DNA of 56,819 nt from Salinivenus iranica (GTDB lineage: Bacteria > Bacteroidota > Rhodothermia > Rhodothermales > Salinibacteraceae), in the NCBI GenBank assembly GCA_002894665.1, contig NCRB01000015.1, positions 1-56,819 on the forward strand, in the 5' to 3' direction. Position 1 is the first letter of the stretch, and the number at the start of each line of letters is the position of its first letter. Both the position numbers and the translations under genes were made by a program. Below, in pieces: positions 8,697 to 16,285 of this stretch. The notes below the pieces were generated by a model. It did not search any database, was not told where the DNA came from, and saw only the letters and a list, made by a program, of their open reading frames with translations.

Positions 8697-9389
8697 TTAG
8701 GGTCCCTCCTCAAGGGAGGCGTCGCTCATGGCTGCTTCGCCCCAGATCTCTTTCAGACGGGCGTCCCGGCCGCAGCCGTCGCGGTAGCTGTTGTAGCGGC
8801 CCGGGTTTTTCTGATAGAAGTTCTGGTGGTACTCCTCGGCGGCGTAGAACGCGTCGAGCGACTGGACCGGCACGACGATCTCCTGGTCGAACTGTGTGGC
8901 GACGGTGGCCTTCGACTGCTCGGCCAGGCGCCGCTGCTCGGCGTCGTGGGTGAAGATGACGGGCCGATAGGGCGAGCCGCGGTCGCAGAACTGCCCGCCG
9001 TCGTCGAAGGGGTCGACGTTGTGCCAGTAGACGCGGAGGAGGCGCTCGTAGTCGACCGTGGTGGAGTCGTAGATGACCTGCACGACCTCGGCGTGCCCCG
9101 TGGTGCCGGTGGTGACCTGGTCGTAGCTCGGGTTTTTGACGTCGCCTCCCGCGAACCCCGAAATGGTGGAGGCCACGCCCTCAATTTTGTCGTAGGGCGG
9201 CTCCATGCACCAGAAGCAGCCGCCGGCAAAGGTGGCGGTGTCGGCCACGGCGGCGGGCAGGGTGGTGTCCGGCGGAGCCGGGGCCGTGCCGTCGGCGTCC
9301 GACGAGGTGCATCCCAGGACGCTCAGCAGTACGAGGATGAGGAGCCCGGGCAGGAGAGCAGGAACCCAGGATTGGAGGGGGCGAGGCAT
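8697..9389 (-). CDS. msrA: Peptide methionine sulfoxide reductase MsrA, lipoprotein form
   Basis: Reduces methionine-S-sulfoxide in oxidised proteins. 230 residues. Residues 1-27 are a lipoprotein signal with lipobox LSVLGC (Cys27), so this enzyme should be anchored in the envelope rather than cytosolic. The catalytic GGCFWC motif follows (nucleophile Cys58), with Glu101, the EEYHQNFY segment (185-192) and a C-terminal Cys206 suited to be the resolving cysteine. There is no MsrB domain or neighbour. It may be co-oriented with the AbgT gene, but 104 bases separate them. Confidence 0.94.
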   Translation of the reverse strand: MPRPLQSWVPALLPGLLILVLLSVLGCTSSDADGTAPAPPDTTLPAAVADTATFAGGCFWCMEPPYDKIEGVASTISGFAGGDVKNPSYDQVTTGTTGHAEVVQVIYDSTTVDYERLLRVYWHNVDPFDDGGQFCDRGSPYRPVIFTHDAEQRRLAEQSKATVATQFDQEIVVPVQSLDAFYAAEEYHQNFYQKNPGRYNSYRDGCGRDARLKEIWGEAAMSDASLEEGP

Positions 9390-9792
9390 GGACGGGGGCG
9401 CGTGGGGAGTGGAGAGAACGCTTACGTGGGACGACGACTGTATCGAGTTTCTTTATCGCCCGTGATTCAGTTTGGTTGCAGGAGGGACCAATGCGTTACA
9501 GAGATGTAGGGCCTTCCGGCTGCGCCGTGGCGCGATCGACGAGAAGGGGAAGGCGATACGAACACCGCACCGGTGGATCACAACTGCCGGGGAGAGGACC
9601 CCCCGGCGCTCGGGCTGAGGGAATGCTATCATGGGGGCACCTCGCGCCGAGTTGTGGGGGGACGGCCGTCCGGGAGGGATTGGACCGGGGTCCCCCCATG
9701 CGAACCGCGAGGACTCCTTCCATCGGAGGGCCGGCTGGGATGCCCAGTCGAGACAGGCTCCGGAATTCTCCATCACACCAACCTGCAAACAA
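9390..9792. other. Long non-coding leader upstream of the FAS1 gene
   Basis: About 400 bases without a supportable gene, between divergent msrA and the FAS1 gene. It contains short GC-rich hairpins, for example ccgggg/ccccgg at 9587-9606 and a ggaccggggtcc palindrome in the 9690s. I recognise no riboswitch consensus, tRNA or small RNA. An open frame runs through part of it in frame with FAS1 (from 9631), but its peptide is neither signal-like nor FAS1-like. Confidence 0.4.
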
Positions 9793-10221
9793 ATGTCTAA
9801 AGTCCAGAAAAAAGCCCGAACCATCGTCGACATCGCCACGAGCGACGACAACTTTACCACCCTGGTCGGCGCCCTTCAGGCCGCCGGTCTCGTCGACACG
9901 CTGAAGGGCAACGGCCCGTTCACGGTCTTCGCTCCGACGAACGCGGCCTTCGACCGTCTTCCGAAGCAGACGCTGGAGGACCTCATGCTCCCGAAGAACA
10001 AGTCCCGGCTGCAGGAGGTCCTGAAGCACCACGTCGTTTCGGGCCGGCGCATGGCAAAGGAGGTATCGCGCCAGTCGTCCCTCTCCCCGATGAGTGGGGA
10101 CGCCGTCCCCGTGCGGGCGAAGGGAACCCGTGTCCGCATTGGCGACGCGACGATCCAGCAGACGGACCTGGAGGCCGAGAACGGCATTGTGCACGTCATC
10201 GACCGGGTCCTTCTGTCGTAG
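9793..10221 (+). CDS. Fasciclin (FAS1) domain protein
   Basis: 142 residues making one FAS1 domain. The first conserved block is GPFTVFAPTNAAF (about residues 46-58), and the second is HHVVSGR with the terminal NGIVHVIDRVLL. FAS1 domains are adhesion modules, usually secreted or cell-surface. This copy has no signal peptide from the chosen ATG at 9793; an upstream in-frame extension (to 9631) does not supply one either. It is followed within 45 bases by a strong intrinsic terminator, so it is a monocistronic transcript with a possibly long leader. Confidence 0.88.
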   Translation: MSKVQKKARTIVDIATSDDNFTTLVGALQAAGLVDTLKGNGPFTVFAPTNAAFDRLPKQTLEDLMLPKNKSRLQEVLKHHVVSGRRMAKEVSRQSSLSPMSGDAVPVRAKGTRVRIGDATIQQTDLEAENGIVHVIDRVLLS

Positions 10222-10262
10222 GCGTTCCCTCCGGCCCGGGCATAGGGCGGAGGTGATAACAA

Positions 10263-10296
10263 GCGTCGGGCAGCTTCGGCCGCCCGGCGCTTTTTT
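10263..10296 (+). terminator. Intrinsic terminator after the FAS1 gene
   Basis: Arms 10263-10274 and 10279-10290 form a 12-bp stem around a TTCG tetraloop (one G-T pair, one A-C mismatch), followed directly by six T residues (10291-10296). It ends FAS1 transcription and separates it from the convergent unknown gene. Confidence 0.9.
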
Positions 10297-10319
10297 GTGG
10301 TTCGGCGGACGGGACGTGC

Positions 10320-10826
10320 CTACAATTCCCCCCACTCGGCCTCCAGCAACAGGTCGCCGTTTTGCACGACGGCCGTGCGGAAGTACGAGGGCGCCTCGGA
10401 GGCGTCGGCGTACTGGACGGTGTGGAGGGCGGCGGCCGTATCGGTGTTCTCGCTCACTTCTTCGAGCGCGTCGTCGATGTAGACGGGGATGAGGATCTCG
10501 TCGAGGGCCGACCGGAGCTGATCGAGCAGGTCGGCGTGGGCGGGGGGCGTGTCCGGGGCGCGGCGATCCTCGAGGTCGAGCGTGCGGTCGTGCACGTAAA
10601 TGGCGCAGAGGGGCGTGCCCCGCCCGGTCTCCAGGTCGACCAGGGCTATGGTGTGAAGGGTGTCGGCGGAGGGGTCGACCGGGGCGCCGGTCAGCGCGTA
10701 TCCCTCGCCGGCGGCGCCCGTAAAGCGGACGGCCGGGGCGGTCTCGTCGATTGCGAGGTAGGGGGGCGCGTCGGGAACGGCATCGGTGGCCGTCCAGTCG
10801 CCAGACGTGGAGGCAAAGTACTGCAT
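10320..10826 (-). CDS. Hypothetical protein
   Basis: 168 residues, acidic, with no signal peptide, membrane segment or motif I recognise. A leucine/aspartate-rich helix (HADLLDQLRSALDEIL) lies near residues 97-112. It starts 10 bases after the stop of the aldo/keto reductase gene, and that gene in turn follows the epimerase/hydrolase fusion by 39 bases, so all three are probably one transcript. A role in the same catabolic or detoxification process is possible, but nothing in the sequence defines it. Confidence 0.7.
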   Translation of the reverse strand: MQYFASTSGDWTATDAVPDAPPYLAIDETAPAVRFTGAAGEGYALTGAPVDPSADTLHTIALVDLETGRGTPLCAIYVHDRTLDLEDRRAPDTPPAHADLLDQLRSALDEILIPVYIDDALEEVSENTDTAAALHTVQYADASEAPSYFRTAVVQNGDLLLEAEWGEL

Positions 10827-10836
10827 GGGCAGGGGG

Positions 10837-11838
<1,002 letters not shown>

Positions 11839-11877
11839 TGTGGGGGCGGAATGGGGAGCAGTGGGTGAAAGGCGGGG

Positions 11878-13044
11878 CTACGAGAGGCCGAAGTGATGGC
11901 GGAGGAGGGGCGCCAGCACGTCGAGCGGGATGGCGGAGAGGGCGTGGGTCGAACCGGGGAGCACGACCCACCGGGCGTCCGGGAGGGAGTCCTGAACGGC
12001 CCGCGTCGCGTCGAGCGGAAAGAGCGGGTCGTCGTCAAGGGCCGCGACCAGGGTGGGGGCGGTGATCTGGGCCAGCGAGTCGAGCGCCCCCTCCGTCGCC
12101 CGGGGAAGGGCGGCCACAAAGGCCCGGAGGTGCGAGAGCAGGCGGTCCGGGGCCTCGTGGCGGGCCGTGAGGGACGCGGCCCGGTCGGGGGCGTTTGCGC
12201 GGAGGGTGTCGAGGTCGAGGCGGGACTGCAGGGCCTCCGACTCGGCCTCCGTCCAGTCGAGGTGGGGACTGAGGAGGGCGAGGCGTCGGACGCGCTCCGG
12301 GGTGCGCTGGGCAAGCCGGAGGGCCACCGAGGCGCCGAGCGAAAACCCGAAGACGTGCGCCGACTCGGTCTCTGCCGCGTCGAGGGCGGCCCGCGCATCG
12401 TCGGCGAAGCGATCGAGCGTGAGGGGCCCGTCGGGCGGCATTGACGAGGCGCCGTGTCCGCTCAAATCGACCCCGACGACGTGCGCCCGGGGCTCCAGGC
12501 GGCGCATAAGCGGCGCAAGGTCGTGGCGCACGCACCCGGCCGCTCCATGAAGACAGAGGATCGTCTCCCGCGCGCGACGGCCGCGCTCGTACACGGCGAG
12601 GGTCCCGTCGCGATGGGCGACCGTGTGCGGGGGCCAGTCCGCCACGGGGGGAGTCTCGCAAAACTCAACGAGGACGCCGTGGGTGGCCTTCGGGTGGACG
12701 AAGCAGATGCGCTTGTCGTCGGCGCCGGGCTGGGGCGCGTCGCTCAGGAGGGGAAGGTCGGCCGCACGGAGGCGGTCCATCGTGGCCTCCAGGTCCTCGA
12801 CCTCGAAGGCCAGGTGGTGAATCCCTTCGCCGCGGGATTCTACAAACCGCGCCACTGGCGACGCCTCTCCCATCGCCTCCAGCATCTCCAACTTGGCGGA
12901 GTCGGCGTTCAAAAAGTGGGTCCGGACGCCCTGGTCGGCGACCGGTTCGGTTTTGTAGGGGCGCTCGCCCAGTAGGTCCTCGAACCGGTCGAGGACGGCC
13001 GCCACCTCGTCGACAGCAATGCCGATGTGTTCGAGTCGAGGCAT
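11878..13044 (-). CDS. Fusion: methylmalonyl-CoA epimerase-like domain plus alpha/beta hydrolase
   Basis: 388 residues with two complete domains. Residues 1-131 match the methylmalonyl-CoA epimerase branch of the vicinal-oxygen-chelate family (LEHIGIAV; GIHHLAF; VLVEFCE), with likely metal ligands His6, His76 or His77, and Glu127. Residues 140-388 are an alpha/beta hydrolase: oxyanion-hole LHGAAG (165-170), nucleophile Ser235 in GFSLGAS, an Asp near 337-339 and His367 in GSTHALS. Both active sites look intact. Epimerases are normally stand-alone proteins of about 140 residues, so the fusion suggests hydrolysis of the epimerised acyl-CoA or of a related ester; that is inference. A metal-dependent lyase or dioxygenase role for the first domain is the main alternative. 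Confidence 0.85.
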   Translation of the reverse strand: MPRLEHIGIAVDEVAAVLDRFEDLLGERPYKTEPVADQGVRTHFLNADSAKLEMLEAMGEASPVARFVESRGEGIHHLAFEVEDLEATMDRLRAADLPLLSDAPQPGADDKRICFVHPKATHGVLVEFCETPPVADWPPHTVAHRDGTLAVYERGRRARETILCLHGAAGCVRHDLAPLMRRLEPRAHVVGVDLSGHGASSMPPDGPLTLDRFADDARAALDAAETESAHVFGFSLGASVALRLAQRTPERVRRLALLSPHLDWTEAESEALQSRLDLDTLRANAPDRAASLTARHEAPDRLLSHLRAFVAALPRATEGALDSLAQITAPTLVAALDDDPLFPLDATRAVQDSLPDARWVVLPGSTHALSAIPLDVLAPLLRHHFGLS

Positions 13045-13112
13045 GGGGCTTTGGGGAAAACGAAAGAAGCAGTGCGAACTGAACCGCCGTCGGTCGAGTA
13101 CAGCCTCTCGTC

Positions 13113-14084
13113 ATGACTACCCAGAAACACACATCCGACCGCGCGGCAATCGACCGGGCCCGGAAGCGGGCCATGGCGGTGAGCCTCGTGGTCTCGTTTG
13201 TGATGCTGGGCGGGAAGGTGGGGGCGGCCTACCTCACCGGCAGTGCCGCCATCCTGTCGGACGCCGCCGAGTCGGTCATCCACCTCTTTGCGACGGGGTT
13301 TGCGGGGTTCAGTCTGTGGTACGCGGCGACCCCGCCGGACCCCGATCACCCCTACGGCCACGGCAAGATTTCGTATTTTGCCTCCGCCGTCGAGGGGACG
13401 CTGATTCTGATTGCGGCCCTCATCATCGGGTGGACGGCGATCCAGGACCTGGTGGCGGGGACCACCCTCCAGCGGATCGACATTGGGCTCTACATGCTGG
13501 GCGGGCTCACGGTGGTGAATCTGGCACTAGGGCAGTACCTGGTTCGGGTGGGACGGCGCACCAACAGCCTCGTCCTGGTCTCGAACGGGCAGCACGTGAT
13601 GACCGACATGTGGACCAGCTTCGGCGTGATTGCCGGGGTCGGCCTCGTGGGCCTTACCGGCATCATGTGGCTCGATCCGCTGGTGGCGCTGCTCGTGGCG
13701 GCCAACATTCTTTGGACCGCCAAGCACCTGCTGCGCCGCTCCGTCTACGGGCTCCTCGACGAGGCCGACCGGGACGCCACGCAGGCGCTTCTCGACGAGC
13801 TTGGGGAGGCCCGGGACGAGGGCACGATTGCCGGGTTTCATCAGGTGCGGCACCGCCGCGCCGGGGACCAGGTGTGGGTCGAGTACCACCTCTTGTTTCC
13901 AGGCGACATTTCGATCCGGGAGGCCCACACCCGGTCCCACGCCGTGGAGGACCGGGTGGATGCCCTCTTCCCGGACGATACCGTCTACGTGACGGCCCAC
14001 CTGGAGCCCCGGCGGCACGACGAGGCGCACCCCGACGGCCACCGCGAGCCGGCCGACCCGCTCCGGCACACCTTCTCCGGATAG
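13113..14084 (+). CDS. Cation diffusion facilitator family transporter
   Basis: 323 residues. It exports divalent metals such as Zn, Fe, Co or Mn from the cytoplasm in exchange for protons. The transmembrane part (about residues 20-215) carries the paired-helix metal motif LSDAAESVIH and, in the later helix, a second site with HVMTDMWTS; HPYGHGK marks the loop after the second helix pair. The C-terminal cytoplasmic metal-binding domain runs from about 215 and includes HQVRHRRAG and HTRSHAVED. The tail is His-rich and acidic. It is divergent from the epimerase/hydrolase cassette with 68 bases between starts. Confidence 0.93.
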   Translation: MTTQKHTSDRAAIDRARKRAMAVSLVVSFVMLGGKVGAAYLTGSAAILSDAAESVIHLFATGFAGFSLWYAATPPDPDHPYGHGKISYFASAVEGTLILIAALIIGWTAIQDLVAGTTLQRIDIGLYMLGGLTVVNLALGQYLVRVGRRTNSLVLVSNGQHVMTDMWTSFGVIAGVGLVGLTGIMWLDPLVALLVAANILWTAKHLLRRSVYGLLDEADRDATQALLDELGEARDEGTIAGFHQVRHRRAGDQVWVEYHLLFPGDISIREAHTRSHAVEDRVDALFPDDTVYVTAHLEPRRHDEAHPDGHREPADPLRHTFSG

Positions 14085-14112
14085 GCGCGGGCGCTCCGGA
14101 CAGGCGCGGGCG
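14076..14112. repeat. 19-bp tandem duplication at the end of the CDF gene
   Basis: Two adjacent 18-base copies (14076-14093 and 14095-14112) differ at one position, unit length 19 including one spacer base. The first copy includes the CDF stop codon. It lies in the short gap before the convergent mdh stop and may be a replication-slippage product; no function is evident. Confidence 0.7.
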
Positions 14113-14114
14113 GG

Positions 14115-15059
14115 TCATCCGATTTCCCCGGCGGCCCGAAGGCGCTCCAGGTCGTCGAGGTTGCTGTGCACGTGCTCGGTGGAGGTGTCGAACTGCGCCT
14201 GCTCCTCCTCGGTCAGCTCCACCTCGATGATCTCCTCCACGCCGTTGGCGCCCAGCTTGACGGGCACGCCGATGAAGAGGTCCTCGACGCCGTACTCGCC
14301 GTCGCAGTACGCCGCGGCGGGCAGAATGCGCTTGTTGTCCTTGATGATGGCCTCCGTCATCTCGGCCGCGGCCGCGCCGGGGGCGTACCAGGCGGAGGTG
14401 CCCATCAGGTCCACGATTTCGCCGCCGCCGCCCTTCGTGCGCTCCACAATCTCGTCGATCGTCTCGTCGTCGAGCCACTGGGGCAGGGGAACGCCGCCGA
14501 TCGTGGTGTAGCGCGGGAGGGGCACCATCGTGTCGCCGTGGCCGCCCATGAGGAGCGCCTGGATGTCGCGCACCGACACGTCGAGCTCCTGGGCGATGAA
14601 GGCGCGGTAGCGGGCCGTGTCGAGCACGCCGGCCATGCCCATCACGCGGTTCGAGGGGAAGCCGCTGGCCTCGTAGGCGACGTAGGTCATCACGTCGAGC
14701 GGATTGGCCACCACGATGATTGTGCTGTCCGGGCTGCCCTCCACGAACTGCTCGGTGACGCCGCCCACAATCTCCGTGTTCTTGGCCAGCAGGTCGTCGC
14801 GGCTCATGCCGGGGCTGCGCGGGAGGCCGGCGGTGATGATGCACACGTCCGAGTCTTCGGTGGGGCCGTAGTCGTTGGTGCCGGTCACTGTGGTGTCGAA
14901 GCCGTGAACCGGACCGGACTCCAGCATGTCGAGGCCCTTGCCCTGCGGCATGCCGTCCTTGATGTCGACCATGACCACATCCTGGACCATGTCTTTCTGG
15001 GCAACCGCGTCGGCCACGGTGGCTCCCACGTTGCCGGCGCCGATGACAGTAACTTTCAT
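14115..15059 (-). CDS. mdh: Malate dehydrogenase
   Basis: Interconverts malate and oxaloacetate with NAD(H) in the TCA cycle. 314 residues from the ATG at 15059, which begins the Rossmann fold with KVTVIGAGNVG; the longer open frame upstream adds non-homologous sequence. It belongs to the lactate-dehydrogenase-like MDH group: substrate-binding arginines in ITAGLPRSPGMSR, then NPLDVMTY and the catalytic His in MGGHGDTMVP. It strongly resembles, from memory, the characterised Salinibacter ruber enzyme, which supports the organism assignment. It is a single gene convergent with the CDF transporter. Confidence 0.96.
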   Translation of the reverse strand: MKVTVIGAGNVGATVADAVAQKDMVQDVVMVDIKDGMPQGKGLDMLESGPVHGFDTTVTGTNDYGPTEDSDVCIITAGLPRSPGMSRDDLLAKNTEIVGGVTEQFVEGSPDSTIIVVANPLDVMTYVAYEASGFPSNRVMGMAGVLDTARYRAFIAQELDVSVRDIQALLMGGHGDTMVPLPRYTTIGGVPLPQWLDDETIDEIVERTKGGGGEIVDLMGTSAWYAPGAAAAEMTEAIIKDNKRILPAAAYCDGEYGVEDLFIGVPVKLGANGVEEIIEVELTEEEQAQFDTSTEHVHSNLDDLERLRAAGEIG

Positions 15060-15155
15060 GGGGAAGAGGGGGATTGATGAGCAAGAAAAAGGAGATGGAC
15101 ACGCATGATAACGAAGGCGATTTCGGACCTGTTTGCCAGCAATTTTGTGCGAAAA

Positions 15156-15190
15156 GGAGACGCGCCGACAGACACCGACGCCGCGTCTCC
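15156..15190. promoter_or_regulatory. Perfect inverted repeat in the mdh leader
   Basis: Arms ggagacgcg (15156-15164) and cgcgtctcc (15182-15190) are perfectly complementary over 9 bp with a 17-base loop. On the minus strand the stem is followed by TTTTCG, about 97 bases upstream of mdh. It could be an attenuator-like hairpin or a regulator site in the divergent mdh/acid phosphatase region. Only the dyad is seen; the role is not known. Confidence 0.45.
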
Positions 15191-15236
15191 CTTTGTTGGG
15201 GCTGCCCATCTGCCCTCATAGTTCGACATTGGTCGT

Positions 15237-16187
15237 ATGTGCCACAAATATCTCGCGTCTGGACTCATCGTTCTGCTCATGGTGGGGTGTGGCACCAGCC
15301 GCCCGCCCACCGGCGACTCCCCCACCGCCCTTCGACAGCAGGCCGACAGCCTCGCCCGGGCGGCCGACAGCCTGAAGGCCGAGGCCGAGCGGTGGAAGAC
15401 GGAGGCGCAGCTCCGGAATCCGTTGCTGGATGCGACCCTCTGGACCCAGACGGCCGTCGAGTACGACGGGGTGACGCGCAGCGCCTACCAACTGGCCGAG
15501 GAGATGCTGACCCGCGCACTGGCGGACTCGTCGTGGTCGGCCGATCCGGAGCAGGCCGATCGCCCTCCCTCGCAATATCGTGACAAGCCGCCGGCCGTGG
15601 TGCTGGACGTGGACGAGACGGTGCTCGACAACAGCCCCTACCAGGCCCGACTCATTCGGCAGGATGCGTCCTATGATTCTGAAAGCTGGGCTGCCTGGAC
15701 CCGCGAGCGGACCGCCGACCCGGTGCCCGGGGCCCGCGCCTTCACGCAGCGGGCCGACTCGATGGGTGTGCAGGTGATCTACCTCACCAACCGGGACGCG
15801 TCCCTGGAAGACGCCACGCGGGACAACCTGGAGCAGCTGGGCTTTCCCGTCCGCGACGCCCCCGACGCGGTGCTCACGCAGGGGGAGCGGTCCGGCTGGG
15901 AGCCCAAGGCCCCGCGCCGGGCGTGGGTGGCCGACCGGTACCGGACCCTGCTTCTGATGGGGGACAACCTCGGCGATTTCGTAGAACCGGCCGACACGTC
16001 CCTCACGGCCCGACGCCAGATGGCGGACCGCTACGATCGGTTCTGGGGCACCCGATGGATTGTGCTCCCCAACCCGCAGTACGGGTCGTGGGAAGGGGCG
16101 CTGTTTGACTACGACTACAGCCTTTCGCCCCTCGACCAGCTGCGCCAGAAGCGATCGCGTCTGGAGACGAAACAAGACCGTGACTAA
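15237..16187 (+). CDS. 5'-nucleotidase, lipoprotein e(P4)-type acid phosphatase
   Basis: 316 residues. The N terminus is a short lipoprotein signal with lipobox MVGC (Cys18), followed by a small coiled stretch (about 30-58). The class C HAD phosphatase core has the nucleophile motif LDVDETVLD (Asp124, Asp126), then YLTNRD, and the late acidic pair in LLMGDNLGDF. Family members hydrolyse nucleoside monophosphates and other phosphomonoesters at the cell surface, which lets cells take up the nucleoside or phosphate. It stands alone, divergent from mdh. Confidence 0.92.
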   Translation: MCHKYLASGLIVLLMVGCGTSRPPTGDSPTALRQQADSLARAADSLKAEAERWKTEAQLRNPLLDATLWTQTAVEYDGVTRSAYQLAEEMLTRALADSSWSADPEQADRPPSQYRDKPPAVVLDVDETVLDNSPYQARLIRQDASYDSESWAAWTRERTADPVPGARAFTQRADSMGVQVIYLTNRDASLEDATRDNLEQLGFPVRDAPDAVLTQGERSGWEPKAPRRAWVADRYRTLLLMGDNLGDFVEPADTSLTARRQMADRYDRFWGTRWIVLPNPQYGSWEGALFDYDYSLSPLDQLRQKRSRLETKQDRD

Positions 16188-16285
16188 TGCCGAGCGGGGG
16201 CCCGGCGTTCTGTGGACTTTCCGGGGGCCGTAGCTTACCGTTTACACATGCCAGTGCCCACCGTCTCCGCAGTTGATCGTCGCCC

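Noticed and set aside
9587-9606. Hairpin in the FAS1 leader as a riboswitch
   Set aside because: Only a 6-bp stem with a plain loop; no conserved riboswitch core could be matched.
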